From Toxonevra muliebris (taxonomy: Eukaryota > Arthropoda > Insecta > Diptera > Pallopteridae), in the NCBI GenBank assembly GCA_963691655.1, contig OY829326.1:39025989-39089988 (forward strand): DNA of 64,000 nucleotides, written 5' to 3'. A model generated the notes under the pieces. It did not search any database. It was not told the origin of the DNA and saw only the letters and a program-made list of their open reading frames with translations. The first letter of the stretch is position 1; every line of letters begins with the position of its first letter. Position numbers and translations under genes: made by a program. Of the stretch, positions 34,262 through 47,841 are shown piece by piece.

Positions 34262-35797
34262 TATTCGAATTCAGTTTTTGTAATGTTAAGGTGTCAAGCA
34301 AGTCAAAAAAGTCAAAATAAAATCTATTTAACGATATTTTTTACTTCCATGGGGTTTTTATCTAAAAAGTCAAAGATAAAAAATAAATTTAAAATCTTAG
34401 TTACATTGCGATCAAATCCTATTTGTTTTTTGCGACATGAGGTTTGACTACGGATTCAAAAAGAGAAGGTGATACTGAGCACTCCTGCATTCATAGTTTT
34501 TCTGGGTCAGTAACTGTTTTTGATTTAAGGTTTCGTCCTGAATCAGTTTGAAAAGTTTAAAAATTAATAAAAATAGAAAAAATTATCGGATCCTTGTAAA
34601 ATGAGACATGATGGGAAGTTTTTGACCTCAGATTCGTATTCAACGTGAGAAATTCTCTCGCAAAAACTCCATCTTATTAGCAAAACCCATCTTAAAATTA
34701 ATTTTATAACGCATTATTGCTCAGAGCACCACGACTAGAAAGATCTCTTTCAATGCTGTGACTTCACGAATTTAGGGAATATAAGCCAACCTCATCCGGG
34801 TTCCTTATCATTGATAATGGCTCAAATTCCCAATGATGATCATTTGAAAAAAATGAGCCTCTACTATTTTTGGTAATTTTTTTGAGGTTGAGTACATCAT
34901 CAGAAGTGGGAAGTCAATGAGTTAATGAAATTATGTCCCTCACGATAAAAAAAAATGCACTAGAATGCACATTGAATAATATTTATTTGAAAAAATTTAA
35001 TTTGATTATTCTGGGAATTTTTTGTCACTTTTGGCCATTTTTTTGAGGTTAAGATTAAAAAAAATCGGAAAATTTTTCCTAAAATTTTAATTTTATAGGT
35101 CCATCAAATGTATCATTGATTTAATTTATTGTATTTAAAAATCAGTTTAATAAAAATTATTTATGAATATTTTCTTCGAATGAAACCCCCCCTCCCCCCG
35201 AAAAATATTTCTGGTTACGGCCCTGGTGTCAAGAGTCAGTCGTTGTTTTTATTTACTAGTCAGGAGCTGAAGACGAGTTTATAGTTCAGCCCCGAATAGT
35301 ATTGGTGGATGAAGTGAATGGGTGTTAAACCAGTCTCAAAGGTTCTGCATATCGCTAGTCGATTATATAAAAGAACACAAATGCAGTAGCGACGTCCATT
35401 ATGGCGAATACATACACAAAAACTGTCATCTTGAGAGTAATAAAACCAAATAGTCAAATCTCTTACGTTCACCACACAACTGTAAATCTATCCAAATGTC
35501 AGCCTTGGCATAAAACGGATGCAGTATGGTGAAAACGCTGATCCTGAGCAACGTAAAAAAAAAAATGGCTACCCAATCAACTCAGGATCATCTCCGGTAG
35601 GTCAATCACCTGTCCAGATTATAATAAAATGTTTAATGAAACTAATACTAAGCACGATGCTTAGTAGAAACCCTAAGCTCCCAAGAGGAGTAAAAGAGGT
35701 GGGGGAGAGGGGGGGTGGAAAGAGAAAAAAACACGCCTTCTTGCTATACAATCGTGATAACACAAACAAAACTTGAACAACAGACTTGCTATATAGT
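34262..35797. other. AT-rich DNA; one unpaired element-like end near 35,226
   Basis: A C-rich word followed by TTTCTGGTTACGGCCCTGG (about 35,181-35,226) looks like the right end of a small transposon. I did not find the matching left end, which should read CCAGGGCCGTAACC. No gene was seen; open frames here are short and unmotivated. Confidence 0.4.
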
Positions 35798-36397
35798 TAG
35801 AGTAGCCAGATTTTTGAACCGCGAAATCAGTACATTAGACGTTGAAAAGCAGTGAAAATCAGTACAAATTAGTACAGTTTTATGCTTTTATTACCTAGTA
35901 ATTTCAATGTAATATAGTGATATAAACGTCCTGAAACTTTTTCTTCATTTTCCATTTGTTTTCTTCGACAGTAGAAAATGTTGAATACGTAACAGTTTCC
36001 GTATTTAGAGGATTGTGAGAGCTGAGGACAATAATCAAGTTCAATTAATAACGAATTCCTTTCACTCATTTAAAAACATACATACGTTAACAGGCTTTTC
36101 TTCAAACAAATATTGCTTTTCTTGTCACGATAGCAGCAGTGCGTAGTCTGTTTAATTCAACCATACGTGCATACAATCAGAAAAAGAAACAAACAGGGTG
36201 AGACTGTCTCCAAAAACGATCATTAATGTTAAGACACAAAAAACTCATAAAATATGAATTTGAAAAAATCAGTACAAAATCAGTACAAAATGCAAAAATC
36301 AATACATTTTCGTACTGATTTCGAGATTTCAAAAAATCAGTATTAAAAAAAAAAATCAGGACATATACTGATTAAATCAGTACGTCTGGCTAACCTA
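35798..36397. mobile_element. hAT-like MITE with AATCAGTAC subterminal repeats
   Basis: The left end is TAGAGTAGCCAGATTTTTG and the right end on the minus strand is TAGGTTAGCCAGACGTAC. They share TAG-GT-GCCAGA, a typical hAT-type terminus. Flanks TATATAGT and TATATGTA are an imperfect 8-bp duplication. AATCAGTAC or ATCAGTACA occurs repeatedly just inside both ends (from about 35,826 and 36,270-36,385), in both orientations on the right. There is no coding capacity. Confidence 0.65.
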
Positions 36398-39260
36398 TAT
36401 ATGTATATTTGAACACCGGCCAAATTCCTAAATGGTAAATTGGTAAAATCATACAAGGCAAAATCATACAATTAAACCAAATTTGGTCCACTTTATTTAA
36501 ATTGCCTCTTTAATATCTGTGGATCTATCGTAAAAATTCGACATCGGATAATAGCCTACCTTCTTCCCACACAAAAGATATTTTCAAAGGGCAAGATTAA
36601 AACGCAATTTCGTATAGTGAGTTCGGTTAATAAATAAAGTGTTTCATGCAAACATAGTTCGCATCGAATAATAACCACGCCCACTTGCCTTCGAATACAA
36701 AGAGGTATTCTATCAGAGAGAGTAAATTTCGAGTGTGCTCAAACTTGGTTTTTACAGATGGTTCTTCACTGCAGACGAAGCGTGGATAACAATTCCAAAC
36801 CAAATCCGGTTTCATTTCAATTCTGCTAGTCCAGCGCCAGTATCAAATCCTTCTGCTAAAGAATATAATTTAAATAACAATTCTGTAACAGAATGGAAAT
36901 TGTGTAATCCCTATTCAAGTCCCCAGATAATTTAACTTGAAATCGTGTAGATTAAACTTATTCACTCATGCATAATCTTTAAGTTCAATCTCACACTAAA
37001 CGTTCAGGACAGGAGAACAAGTGCCATCATTTCTACTTTTATTATGTATTAGCAAATGCTTTGATTGCAATAACAAAAAAGGAAACACGAACAAAAAATA
37101 GGAGTAAAAGCAGACAGCATTGAGAAGTGTAAAAACAATTCAACTGTCACATTGGACGGAAATCCTATTTACATTTCAAAAGGAGAGCTAGTGAGCGAGC
37201 GAAAGTAAAATCAAACAAAACTATTAAAAATAAATATTTGTGCGGCCAAATAAAAATAAGATCAACAAAAACAGCAATAAAAACAAGTAACAAAAAAAAA
37301 AACAACATGAGAGTGTGAAGTGTAAACTCAAAGTGAACATATGCACATATGAGGAGGGGTGTGAAGGGGCAGAATCCATGTATACTCGTATGTATGTTTG
37401 TATGTATGTGTGATTGCCAGGCCAGCCAAAGCACAGTAGTGGCGAATTACACAGCACACCCCTTTTTGCACACATTGAAATGTTGTTGTTGCTACCGCTG
37501 TTGCTGTTGTTTTTATTACTATGCATATTTGTACTATATAGACCGACTATCCCTGACAGCATATCCGCTTTAACAATTTGTACAATTGTCGCAACAAATT
37601 TATAGCTGGAATTCCTGCAAACGAACAACTTCCGATTACAACTTCATTTGTAAATGTTTTTTTTTTCACACTTTTTTCTTACTGATTTTTTTTCTTCTCC
37701 GTTAGCGTTTTTGGGGTGCGGTTGATAGAGGTTTATTATTAGTACACAATACAATCTCACATCTGTCAACTTCAATGAACACTGCTGTCAAAAAAGGAAG
37801 TTCATCATTTTCAATGTTAGTTAACCAACCTTAAACGTTAATGTAGGGAATTTAGCTTAAACTCAACTTGCAAATTTTGTTCAAATTTCTTTGGTGTGCT
37901 GTATGTGTAAATTAAGCCCAGTGGATTTCTGCTTAAATTGCCCTTTTACAGATTTTGAATGTATTAAGCTTATAGCTCACAGAAGCTACTATTGTTACTG
38001 TTTATGTATTTGATCCTTCAAGGGTGCTAATCTTTTTAACATATATTTGCATTATTTATTTATGTAAACGCTTTTTGACCCTCATTACGTGTTGTAGCTA
38101 GTCGTCTCATACGGTAGTAGCGTAGTAGTACTATGGAAATTCTTTTGAACATATTTATTTTTTCAGTTTTTGTTTTGTACTTTTGAGGGATGTCAGTCAC
38201 AATGAATTCAAAGATTCCTTGTAGGCAGGCAGTCACCCCAATTGGCTGCTTTACTTAAAGAAAAATTTTGGTTTGTAATGTGGCCTTTTGAATTGATATT
38301 GTAGTCTGAATTTTGAAATCTCTATTCAAAGATATGAGCTTTCTGGAGTTCTATTAAGTTACTTTGAGTATTTTTGCAAAAATGTTACATAGCAAATGTT
38401 TCTTTTATGCCACTATGTAAATGATGTTGTAATGAACTTGTAACTTGTAAATATGCAAGTATTTTGCTCATGAAATTTCATTAGTTACATTTGTAGTTTT
38501 ATGTTTTGCTTCTTTTACTCCACGCGGTAGATCTGAGTATTATTGTTTGAACAATTAAATTGTATTTATGTGCCTTCGAGCCCGAGACCGAGCCCTTCAA
38601 GTGCGGCGGCAGCAAGTGCGATTGTGTCGACACCCTTGTCGCTGTTATACTTTGCAAATTGTTGTATTCTATTACAATTTTTATACACGTAGAATGTACT
38701 ACATACTCACTTATATACATACATACATACATAAATACGGGTTGAGATTTGAAGAATTTTCCTGTTGAATTGTTTTGCCTTTTTTTCGTCTTTTTTTACA
38801 CACAACTTTTGTGTTTACACAAAAACTTTTCTCTTAGTGGTGGGGGGGAGGAAGAAGAATCATCGACAGTAACAGTAAAGTTATATATTCTACTATATTC
38901 ACTTTATATGTTTGTACATACACCCAGAAGGATTATGAGGAATGCATCACTTTTATGAGAAATTAATACTTTGATTTACGGCCATATGAGAGTCATCAGG
39001 TTTTGATGAATTCGTTTATTCATTCTTAGGTGTAAGTTTTGGTAATATGTATCAACAATCTTTCCAACAAGAGCGTGTTCGGGTTAATTGTATCAGATGA
39101 AAAAATGTAAGCATTAAGTTGGGCTTGATTTTCAACGTTTCATTGCCAAGGACGCTGTATAACCTTCAAAATAAAAGCTATTATTGTGTAAGCGATTTTT
39201 CAACATCAGCTCCATGTATGCAAAGCATTTTGAAGCTGTCTTTCTTTGTTCACATCCAAA
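36398..39260. other. No recognisable gene; simple repeats and one cysteine-rich short frame
   Basis: A TTG/CTG tract lies at 37,481-37,512. A short GC-rich patch at 38,570-38,645 translates on the plus strand as FEPETEPFKCGGSKCDCVD; I cannot link it to any family and no splice signals frame it convincingly. (ATAC)n lies at 38,716-38,732. Everything else is AT-rich. Confidence 0.45.
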
Positions 39261-39269
39261 GGAACCCAA

Positions 39270-40075
39270 AATGTCATAGACAGGTGGGACAAAATTCCTA
39301 AAGTAGTTGAAATCATTCGTAAATAATGGGAACCTGCATTTTTTAAGCATCACAATGTTGACGACTTATCGAATCGTGGTGCTTTTAAAGCAATATCAAA
39401 GCAGCAGGATTAGGTGATGAAACGAGTTTTTAAAGTCAATCTTACTATTTCGTTTGAAGTAACTGTGTCTCTGAGGGACATGAATATATCTCTCAATAAA
39501 ATTCTAAGTCGTTTAAAGAAATTTTAAATTGAATTCTGAGCTACCATAACCAAACCCTTACAAAAGGTAATTCAAATAAAAAATGGCAGTATTGGGTTGT
39601 GGTACATATGAATGATGATTGGAATGATGTGGTCTTTACAGACGAGTCTTTTCTTTTGTATGGTAGGTAGCATAAAACGTACATGGTCCATCAAGGGCAG
39701 TAATATGGACTAGTTAAGTATCAAGGAAAGACTCTTGTTTGGGTATGCTATACAAAACGGAGTTTTAAATGCACATAGACTCTTGCCTTTTGCTAATAAG
39801 TGGTTTGGGACAGGAAATCGATATTGGTCACTTCAAGAGAACAACGGCCCTAAACATCAAAGTCGCTTGTGCAGTAAGTGAAAAGAAGAAAATGGGCTTC
39901 ATATCCCTCCAGATGCTAACCACATAGAAAATATTTAGTTGAGCAATTATGAAGCTTAAGATGAGAAGAAAAAATAAAATCAGTTTGCCGCATTCGTACT
40001 CTGAAAAGCTAGTTGACGTTCACCTAGCGTTGCCGCAAAATAACGCAATGGGATGGTGACTGGACGCCATATTGA
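39270..40075 (+). pseudogene. Dead Tc1-like transposase (DD34E type)
   Basis: The pieces follow the Tc1 order. NVDDLSNRGAFKAISKQQD is the GRPRKT-like linker. VFTDESF (Asp at 39,641) is the first catalytic motif. GKTLVWVCY is the MVWG-like strand. SLQENNGPKHQSRLCSK matches LQEDNDPKHTS, with the second Asp changed to Asn. GLHIPPDANHIENI is the third motif with its Glu. There are 28 residues between the second and third acidic positions instead of 34, so six residues are deleted there. Multiple stops and frame changes occur throughout. Terminal repeats are not identifiable. Confidence 0.75.
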
Positions 40076-43000
40076 TACTGCAGCAGTTTTTTTTTTTTAG
40101 ATTGGGGTGTTTTTTAAAGGATTTATACCGTACACGCTCTTGTTGAAAAGACTGTACATTTATTTCCAATAACCTTGCCATGAAAAAAAAAAAATTTATA
40201 TTCATATACTTAAGAAATATGCCATAAGTTCGTCCATAGTGTAATTACACCATGCTGTAAGAATCAATATTTTAAAAAGATCCTATTTCGAAAGGACGAA
40301 CTAAAGTTGTACTAGTCATATTTGCAAATGAATGGAAGGGATCTACATACAGTCTTATTCCGAATTTGTTAAATTTTTAATTTTTCGTTTATCGAACCCA
40401 GGGACTCACTCTACATAGTAGTGCAATATATAACGACAACGTAACCGTGTTCTCACATTTATATAAATCCGTTGATTTTGATTATGTTGGTATACTTTAA
40501 ATTTATAAAAATTTTAAGGGCATTTCGTGAATTTCTGAAAATAATGACTTGACGCGGGAAAAAAATTAAAAACATGGTTTAAATCGTTATAAGGAAATGC
40601 TTCAGAGAAAGTGTATCACTACCACGAACCTTGTGTTATAAAACAAATACTTCTGATTTTTTTTTTTTTTTTTTTTTTGAGAGAACGATAGTATTAAAAT
40701 AAGTTAATGGTAAAAACTTTTACAGTGGTATAAAAATTTGGTTAATTTTATAGTATTTTTCAACGAATTGCATTATCCTGCTGGGCTCGAATTCGTGTAT
40801 GTATTTGTATTCATGCTACTCAATCTCGGTAGTATTAGTAAAACAGTAAGTTTTGTGCATACTACATAGTTGAGTAGTTTTAGTTGCGCGTTGCTTTTTC
40901 GGATTCGGCACACACAGTTGAATTCACAAAATTGTCACGTTTGTTATTTTTCGTTGTAAAATTTATTTACTCAACTGATTTTGATAACATTCGTGTACAT
41001 GCAAAGATTTTGCAATTAATGGCACGAATAGTTTTCTTTTCAACTTTTATTTAAATATTATCTGTTTGCTACTTTTCCGTGTATTTGATTTTGGAATTGA
41101 ATTTAAAGCAATAAATCATAATAGCTTTGGAATACCCGGAGTTACCTGGGGATTTCTTAACAACTTTCCTTCCAGCTTTGTGCACTTTGCATCCGTACTT
41201 CGTCTTCTCCCTCCTTACCCTCAACCCCTGGGTGGTTCCTAAATTATAATTTTTACCCGTTTTTGGTCCAACACATTTGAACAAACTGGAGCTCTAGAAC
41301 AGAAGAACTAGAATAATTAAAGAACTCTCAAGCTCCGTTCAAAAATCGCTGCCATCAAGCTTCCTGCGTAAGTTAAAGAAAAAAGTATTTAATGATAGCA
41401 TTTTAACAGTTTCAACCAGTAAAGTATCCTAAAAAAATAAATACAAATTTTCATTGAATCATGTAATCTGAAAAGGGGGGAGCAATTTCGTCTTAGTGAA
41501 TTCGACAAAAGGGAAAAGCCAATTTTAAAACCAAACGCTGCAGCTTATTTGAGCAAACAAATCAAACATCAATATAGCATACAATAAGCCCAAAAATATA
41601 GGATCTATTGTAAGAGATATCAGTGCAATTTTCATGTAGAAGTTATGCCCTTTTCGAAATAAAAATTTGAGAAACCCTACAAAAGTCAATAAAAAGTTTT
41701 AATTAATGATAAAATAACAAAGATTAAAAAACTAGTTATATTATTAATGTTTTAATAAAACCGAAATTCATTATTAATATATCACAATATGATATATTAT
41801 GAACTAAAAACGTGTAAGTTTTACACAGAATGACATACACTAGGCATGGTCGCTAAACCCCAAAAAGTAAATTTTCTTATATTTGGTTTCTAAGAATTTA
41901 ATTTATTAGATAAAGTATACTTTCTAACCCTAGACAGTCCAAACTGAGACTTTGTAGATTAAGGTGCTTCGCAATTTCGGAAACGTTCGACTCACGCGAA
42001 GTTCCAATACGGTTTATTGGACAATAGCCTTAAAAGTATATATGCAGATTAATTTATATATAAAAATTGTTTAAAATTTTCTACATAGTATGTTTGAAAG
42101 AGAATGCATACATTCCAAACAAGTGCCAAAATTTAATAACCGAACAAAAGTATAGAACTAGTTATGACCCCGAAAGATCACCTACTTTTATACATTGTTG
42201 AGTATTCAAAATGCTGCAGACGTGGCTTTGAGAATCGAAAATCTAATTTTTAATAAATAACTTTGAAACCGTGAATTAACCAATTCTCACAAAAATGGTC
42301 AAGCAAGTAGTCACTAACGGCTCGCTATTTTGATGTTATAAAATTTCGAATCAAGATTTTGAATCAGTCAAATTTATTGAAATTTGATTGCAAATCAGTA
42401 ATATCAAAAACTTAAAAATCACCTAATTTCAATTTTTCCAAATGAGAGCACATTTTTGCAAAATATAAAAGAGAAGAAAAGGTTCTTAAAAACAATCAAT
42501 AATTACAATTTCAACTCAAAAGTATTAATAATTTAACCTGTAAATAAATGCGGTTAGATTTGATTTCATATTTTTTGTATAATCGTCTTTTGATATTGCA
42601 ACATTTTTAATTGTATTCTAAACATTGTTGGCCGCCCTGCCTATGGAAAATTCTGAATCCGCCCTTGGCTGCCATAATTAATGTTTTTGTTTTTAATATA
42701 TTTTACTTATGCATATTTTTTGAAACAAGTTTCCGTTTTGTAGTTTTAAGTCTAGATATTCCTAGCAAATTATCAGACATTTTTTCAATAATAAATTAAA
42801 TATTGGAGACACTAAAATAAGTAGTAATAAAAAAAGCAACAAAGTTGAAGAAAATGGTTTTCTCTGACAATCGTAAAAGTTATACCTTAATTTTGTTGTT
42901 TCTTTTTATTTTTTTATTTTTTTCTTTTTATTTTATATTTTCCAATAAATCACTTAATTCAAATTAAGCCACAAGCACATTAAATAAAATTTATGCATAC

Positions 43001-43854
43001 AATCTCTTAAATCACTAAAACTGCATTCTCATGTTTTTCTTTTTACGATTGCAGATGTAACTATTTATTTGAATGCATACGAGCATATGGTTCGGTCGGT
43101 ACCTATTCCTTAATTTAGTTAACATGCTCATAACCCTTTCCTCCTCCTCCTCTTAATTCAGATTATAATTTAAAGTTTACTTTTCTCACAATCAGCTCAT
43201 AAAACTAATTCACTTGTCCCACTGTGCCGTTGTTGAATTGAATAATTTTGGTAAGACTTAGAAAAATGTTCAGTAGGATTTCTATTGTTTTATGGAGATA
43301 TTAAAAAATTTGTATCCACACTAAAATTGTTACGCTTCATGCTGTGAAGACAATCACTGTAGACATTTGAAGTAAATGTTTCTCTTCTTCATCTTCATCA
43401 TCATCCTGGATATTTTTTTCTTTTTCTTTTTGATTATTTTAGATAAATTACTCTTGGCGCTGTTGTCTACGCAGTTGTTTATATGAAAAACTTTAAAACT
43501 TTTCGATCAAAAATCATAAAATGAGAAATCTAAATACATTCGAGTTGAAAAATAATAAATTTTATTATAATTTTATGCAAAATTAATACAAAATATTAAC
43601 TATTCAGGGGAACAATATAAATTTTTTGATTAGCTTCATTTCTACAATTTTTATTAATTGAGAACAAATAATTACATTGAATTAACATTTAATAGAGTTG
43701 ATAAACATTTTAATGTTTTACGTAACTGGTTCATTGAAATCAATGAACTTTGTATTTTGATGTGATAACATCAAATTCACTCGAGGGCACAGTGGTCTGG
43801 AATTCCGAAAAGCTGGCCATAAGTCGAAAAAATCGTTCTTTTGTAATGATTATT
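40076..43854. other. AT-rich DNA without recognisable gene
   Basis: It contains a long T tract (40,660-40,679). Near 42,632 the words GCCCTGCCTATGG and CTGAATCCGCCCTTGG resemble the end of a small MITE. A minus-strand frame (41,069-41,284) is lysine-rich and unrecognised. No other signal is visible. Confidence 0.45.
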
Positions 43855-44165
43855 TGTACTAGGGGGTTTTTAGGGTCGGTGATTACAAATCCGATCTCAG
43901 TTTTTAAAAAAATAAAATGGCGGATCCAAAATGGTGGACCATTTGCAAAAAACATTATAGAATTTTGACGAAACCAGTCATTTGGGGGTTTTTGAAGTCG
44001 TTACTTACGAATTTGATCTCAGTTTAAAAAAAAACAAAATGGCGGATCCAAAATGGTGGACCATTTCCAAAAAAAAATATCGAATTTTGACGAAACCAGT
44101 CATTTGAGGGTTCTTAGAATCTCTGATTACGAATCCGTTCTTTATTTGTAAAAAACAAAATGGCG
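43855..44165 (+). repeat. 121-122 bp tandem repeat, about 2.6 copies
   Basis: The word ATGGCGGATCC or its decayed form recurs at 43,917, 44,039 and 44,160, spaced 122 and 121 bp. Each unit contains AAAATGGTGGACCATTT, GAATTTTGACGAAACCAGTC and GATTAC(G/A)AATCCG. The last copy breaks off at ATGGCGTAG. It is noncoding: the phase does not keep an open frame. Confidence 0.85.
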
Positions 44166-46980
44166 TAGATTTTTGATATACATGCTTATGTTGTCCCTAT
44201 TGTCAATACGAAAGGAGATAATAGAAGAGGATGGCTAATACAGCTAATGTAAACTCAAGGATATATTAACAGTTATTGGACGCAAAAATCTTTAACCTTC
44301 CTCTCCCCCCCATCTATACGAATTTTACACAAAAAAAATTCTATTATACAAATACATTTTTGATGTTACAATTGCTGGGACATAGAATATAGCGCATCTG
44401 TACCTTGCATTGAAAATATTGTGTAAAATCAATTCCGGCAACTTTCGGCAACTAATATTTTTATATGTTTTTCAAAAATGAAAAATTAATAATTTAAAAC
44501 TAAAAACTCGGCGAATTTTTTTCTCAGCCTTGAAAACAGCTTACATGATGAAAACACCGGTGAATTCATTACTTATTTATTGTTTTGATTATAGTTAAAT
44601 AGGATTCTTATTTAGATTTATGAAAAGTACTTACTCTTACAAGTTGATTGCATGTTGTCTCGTTAAAATCGGCGAAAGAGTTTTAAAACTACGCACTCCT
44701 TAATAACACACTTTTTCCACATGAAAATTCCACACGTTTCGACACTTATTTTTACTTAGACTTGAAAAGGCAAAAAAAATGTTTGAAGAATAGCTGTACT
44801 TAAGCGTTGTTCTAAAACGCTGCTAGGGTTATCACTGCAAGTATTTGAAATGTCAGAACCCTCCCAAAAAAAACTTTATTTTTCGACTGGCCACTTTTTG
44901 GGATTGCAGACCACCGCGGGGGGTAAAGAAAAATTTATAGTGGAATGAATTGATAAAAATTAAAATCAAATGTCACGTCGGTATCGTGTGAGGTTTTATA
45001 GTATGTATGTGTGAGTTTATAAGTACGTGTTTTATTATATATTTTACTTTAAGTCCAAAAGTATGCAACACATAATTTCTATATCAAAAACGGTTTTTAT
45101 TTATTGTATTGTTTTATTGCATAGTTTATTTTCGGTTATTTTAGTTTATAGTTTATTCTTCTCTAATTGTAAAATAATATCAACATTAAGCGATGTAGAT
45201 GTCACAAGAGCGAAGAAAATGCAACATAAAAACGAAAACTTTTATAATGAAGTAAACAAAAATGCGGAAACTATGTTATCACATTATGTGACGAGTGCAG
45301 AAGGAACTCTTTTTAGTTTTTTTTTTTATAAATGAGAGTTAATAAAAAGGAAGAGGCTGTAGTAAAGCAGTAATTGCAATTGCGATATTTAGTGGGAGCT
45401 AAACATCTCCCATTCTTCAAAAAATCTTTAAATTCAGCAACCATAGCTGAGATTTGCGGGTTTTTATTCGCTAGTCCCCCCATAGAATGAGCGAAAACAA
45501 TTTTGAATTGTGGAACTGTGACACATGCACCTGGAGGAAAAGTTTCCTGATCTCTTCCTTCATGGTTTTGAATTTATAATGTTTTGCACCAAAGTGGCAT
45601 TATGCAAAACTATTGAATACTTATAAATTTATATGCTTATGAGTTCAAGGACAACAACAAAAATAAACTGTATTTTTCCCTACAAAAAAAAAAACAGTTT
45701 CAAAGAAAAAAAAAAAAAAACACTGCAGATAGGCACTTTTGGTTGACAACTTGCGACAATGACGTTTATCATTGAAATCCCTAAATTATTGCAATCGCCA
45801 TTTATTAAAGTCAACAAAAAAAAAGCTGAAACATGTTTGCTGCAGATCCAAATAAATGAATTATGCCGCATAGCAAATCATCTTAAAGTGTAGTCGAAGC
45901 AAGCAACCAAACAGCGAGCGACACTGGCAGACATACAGGCGGAAAGGTAGGCAGGAAGGCAGGCAAGCAAACAGTGTAACCATGAATGTGCATAAAGTCT
46001 TAAATTTTACTTAAGAGCATATGCCACAAGCATTGTTGCCACAAGCTTCAAACGACAGCAGCATGCCGCCATCAGAAGCACAAGCCTGTAAGGATGTATG
46101 TATGTATGTAGAGCGTTTGCACATACCTGTAAAAGCTTTAAGGCTTACGAGTTCGGTATGATAATAATCATTAACACCTTTGCACTGTGCGCATGTGTTC
46201 AAGATCGAGTTCTCGATCGGCATACGAATTACTTCTGTGTGCAAGACAATTGCCACCACCTTCGCTGCTAGTTTTTGCCTCGATCACGTACCCCTGCAAT
46301 GACAATAACTCAAAATGAAATTTGCTTTATGAACCGCAACAGAATTCCACAATCTTCACCGCTACCACCAGCAGTTTCCAAAAACTTCCCATATGCTGTG
46401 CGTGGTCTTTGAAAATGCGACACTTCATCGTAAGTATTTGTATCTGTAGCTATTTGTACATGTACAAGTACACGTATATCTAAATATATGAATCTGTATC
46501 TGTTGATATGAAATATGTGAAAAACCCCAAGTGTCCCTGCTGCCTACCTTCCTACAAATGAGCCGGTCAGCATATCGAGCAGAGCCGAGCATACAGTTTG
46601 ATTTATTGAGCACGTAATGCAATATGCTCATTGCCACTTTCCAAAACGTTTTTGAATTGTATTATTCCAATTTTTTTATATGAATTTTTTTTGCATTCAA
46701 AAAGGAATAAGGAGAGGATACTATGCAAAGCGGCAATTCGATTTGGTTAAAGTGTTGCGCTCCTGCTGCGTTGCTTTAAAGTGCGACTTTGAAGGCGAAA
46801 AGTGCTACCATTCATTTTCATATTTAAAAGGTTATACTTTTGGGCTTTAGCCGGTGAGCCCAGTAATGAAACAATGTCAAGAACATTCATGAAGCTTGAT
46901 TTCAAGAGTAGCACAGGAGGAAGCATTTTCTAATTGCCTGTTTTAATGAGATAAACTGGGATGAACGCAGTTGGGAAGGC
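44166..46980. other. No recognisable gene; AT-rich with a GC-richer patch at 45,890-46,640
   Basis: The GC-richer patch has GGCAGGAAGGCAGGCAAGC near 45,950 and open frames on the minus strand (46,011-46,259 and 46,425-46,637) with no recognisable domain. The rest is A/T rich. Confidence 0.4.
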
Positions 46981-46984
46981 CGAA

Positions 46985-47250
46985 ATTCCAGATCAAAAGT
47001 GCAGACCAAATATCCAGATCAAAAACTAGACAAAAATGCAAACCTAAACGTAGGCTTAGATCGAAACCCAATTTAAAAATTTAATCAAATTTCAGACCAA
47101 ACTTAAAACAAAACTCAGTACAAAACTCAGACCAAAGTCAATTACCAAAATTCAGATCGTAAGAAGATCAAATTTCGACCAAAACCCTGAGCGCAAACAA
47201 TCCAAAAATCAAACAAAATTCAGGCCCAAAATCAGGCTACAGATCTGACC
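46985..47250 (+). repeat. Degenerate short tandem repeat (AAATTCAGACCA-like)
   Basis: Words such as CAGACCAAA, CAGATCAAAA, AACTCAGACCA and ATTCAGATC recur about every 12-15 bases across the region with heavy divergence. There is no open frame. This is a decayed short-period satellite or minisatellite. Confidence 0.6.
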
Positions 47251-47747
47251 ATTAGAAAGGCCTCCAAAGTAGGACTATTAAATTTCAGATTTAAAGAAGT
47301 CCAAATGTACGTAAAAAATAATTAAAATTTTGTTTAAATTTATTTTTGAAGTGAAACTTCTTTTCTCTTGTCCTAGAGTAAAACCAACCGGATGTGACGT
47401 CGTGCGTAAGTTTGCAATGCGACATAATTTTGTCCAGCAATGTGCATAAGGGGCTAAATATCAATATTCCGTAACTGAATTCACGAGCAAACTATATAAT
47501 AAAGGATTCATAAATAGTTTTAATTCAATATAACATATTAATTACACACACACAGACACGCCTATGGCAGAAAGAACAATGTATAGCGTCGCCATCTTAA
47601 AGTTTATGACAGTTATACATTTCACATACAGATGGCGCAAATGTCCAAGGAATTACATGAAGATGTCGCACACAAAAAGAGTTCGTCTACAATTGTCAGC
47701 GAAATTACCGGTACAGAGTTGCAATTTTTGTTCTAGCATTAATTCCC
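47251..47747. other. No recognisable gene
   Basis: GAAGTGAAACTTCTT at about 47,349 recurs at 47,783 inside the hairpin region. The interval may be one small element, but its ends are not clear. A CA run lies at 47,545-47,556. Confidence 0.35.
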
Positions 47748-47841
47748 AAAAAAAATTGGTTGTGTATTAACGAACACAAGGCAGAAGTGAAACTTCTTGT
47801 GAACTACACGAAAGTTTCACTTTACACAACCAATTTTTTTT
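47748..47841. repeat. 19-bp perfect inverted repeat with nested hairpin
   Basis: A run of A then TTGGTTGTGTA (47,748-47,766) pairs exactly with TACACAACCAA and a run of T (47,823-47,841). Inside, GTGAAACTT (about 47,787) faces AAGTTTCAC (about 47,812). The 94-bp unit can fold into one long stem. It may be a tiny palindromic MITE or the end of a larger one. Confidence 0.75.

Noticed and set aside
38568..38650. Cysteine-rich exon (KCGGSKCDCVD)
   Set aside because: About 25 residues only, without acceptor or donor support and without a recognised family.
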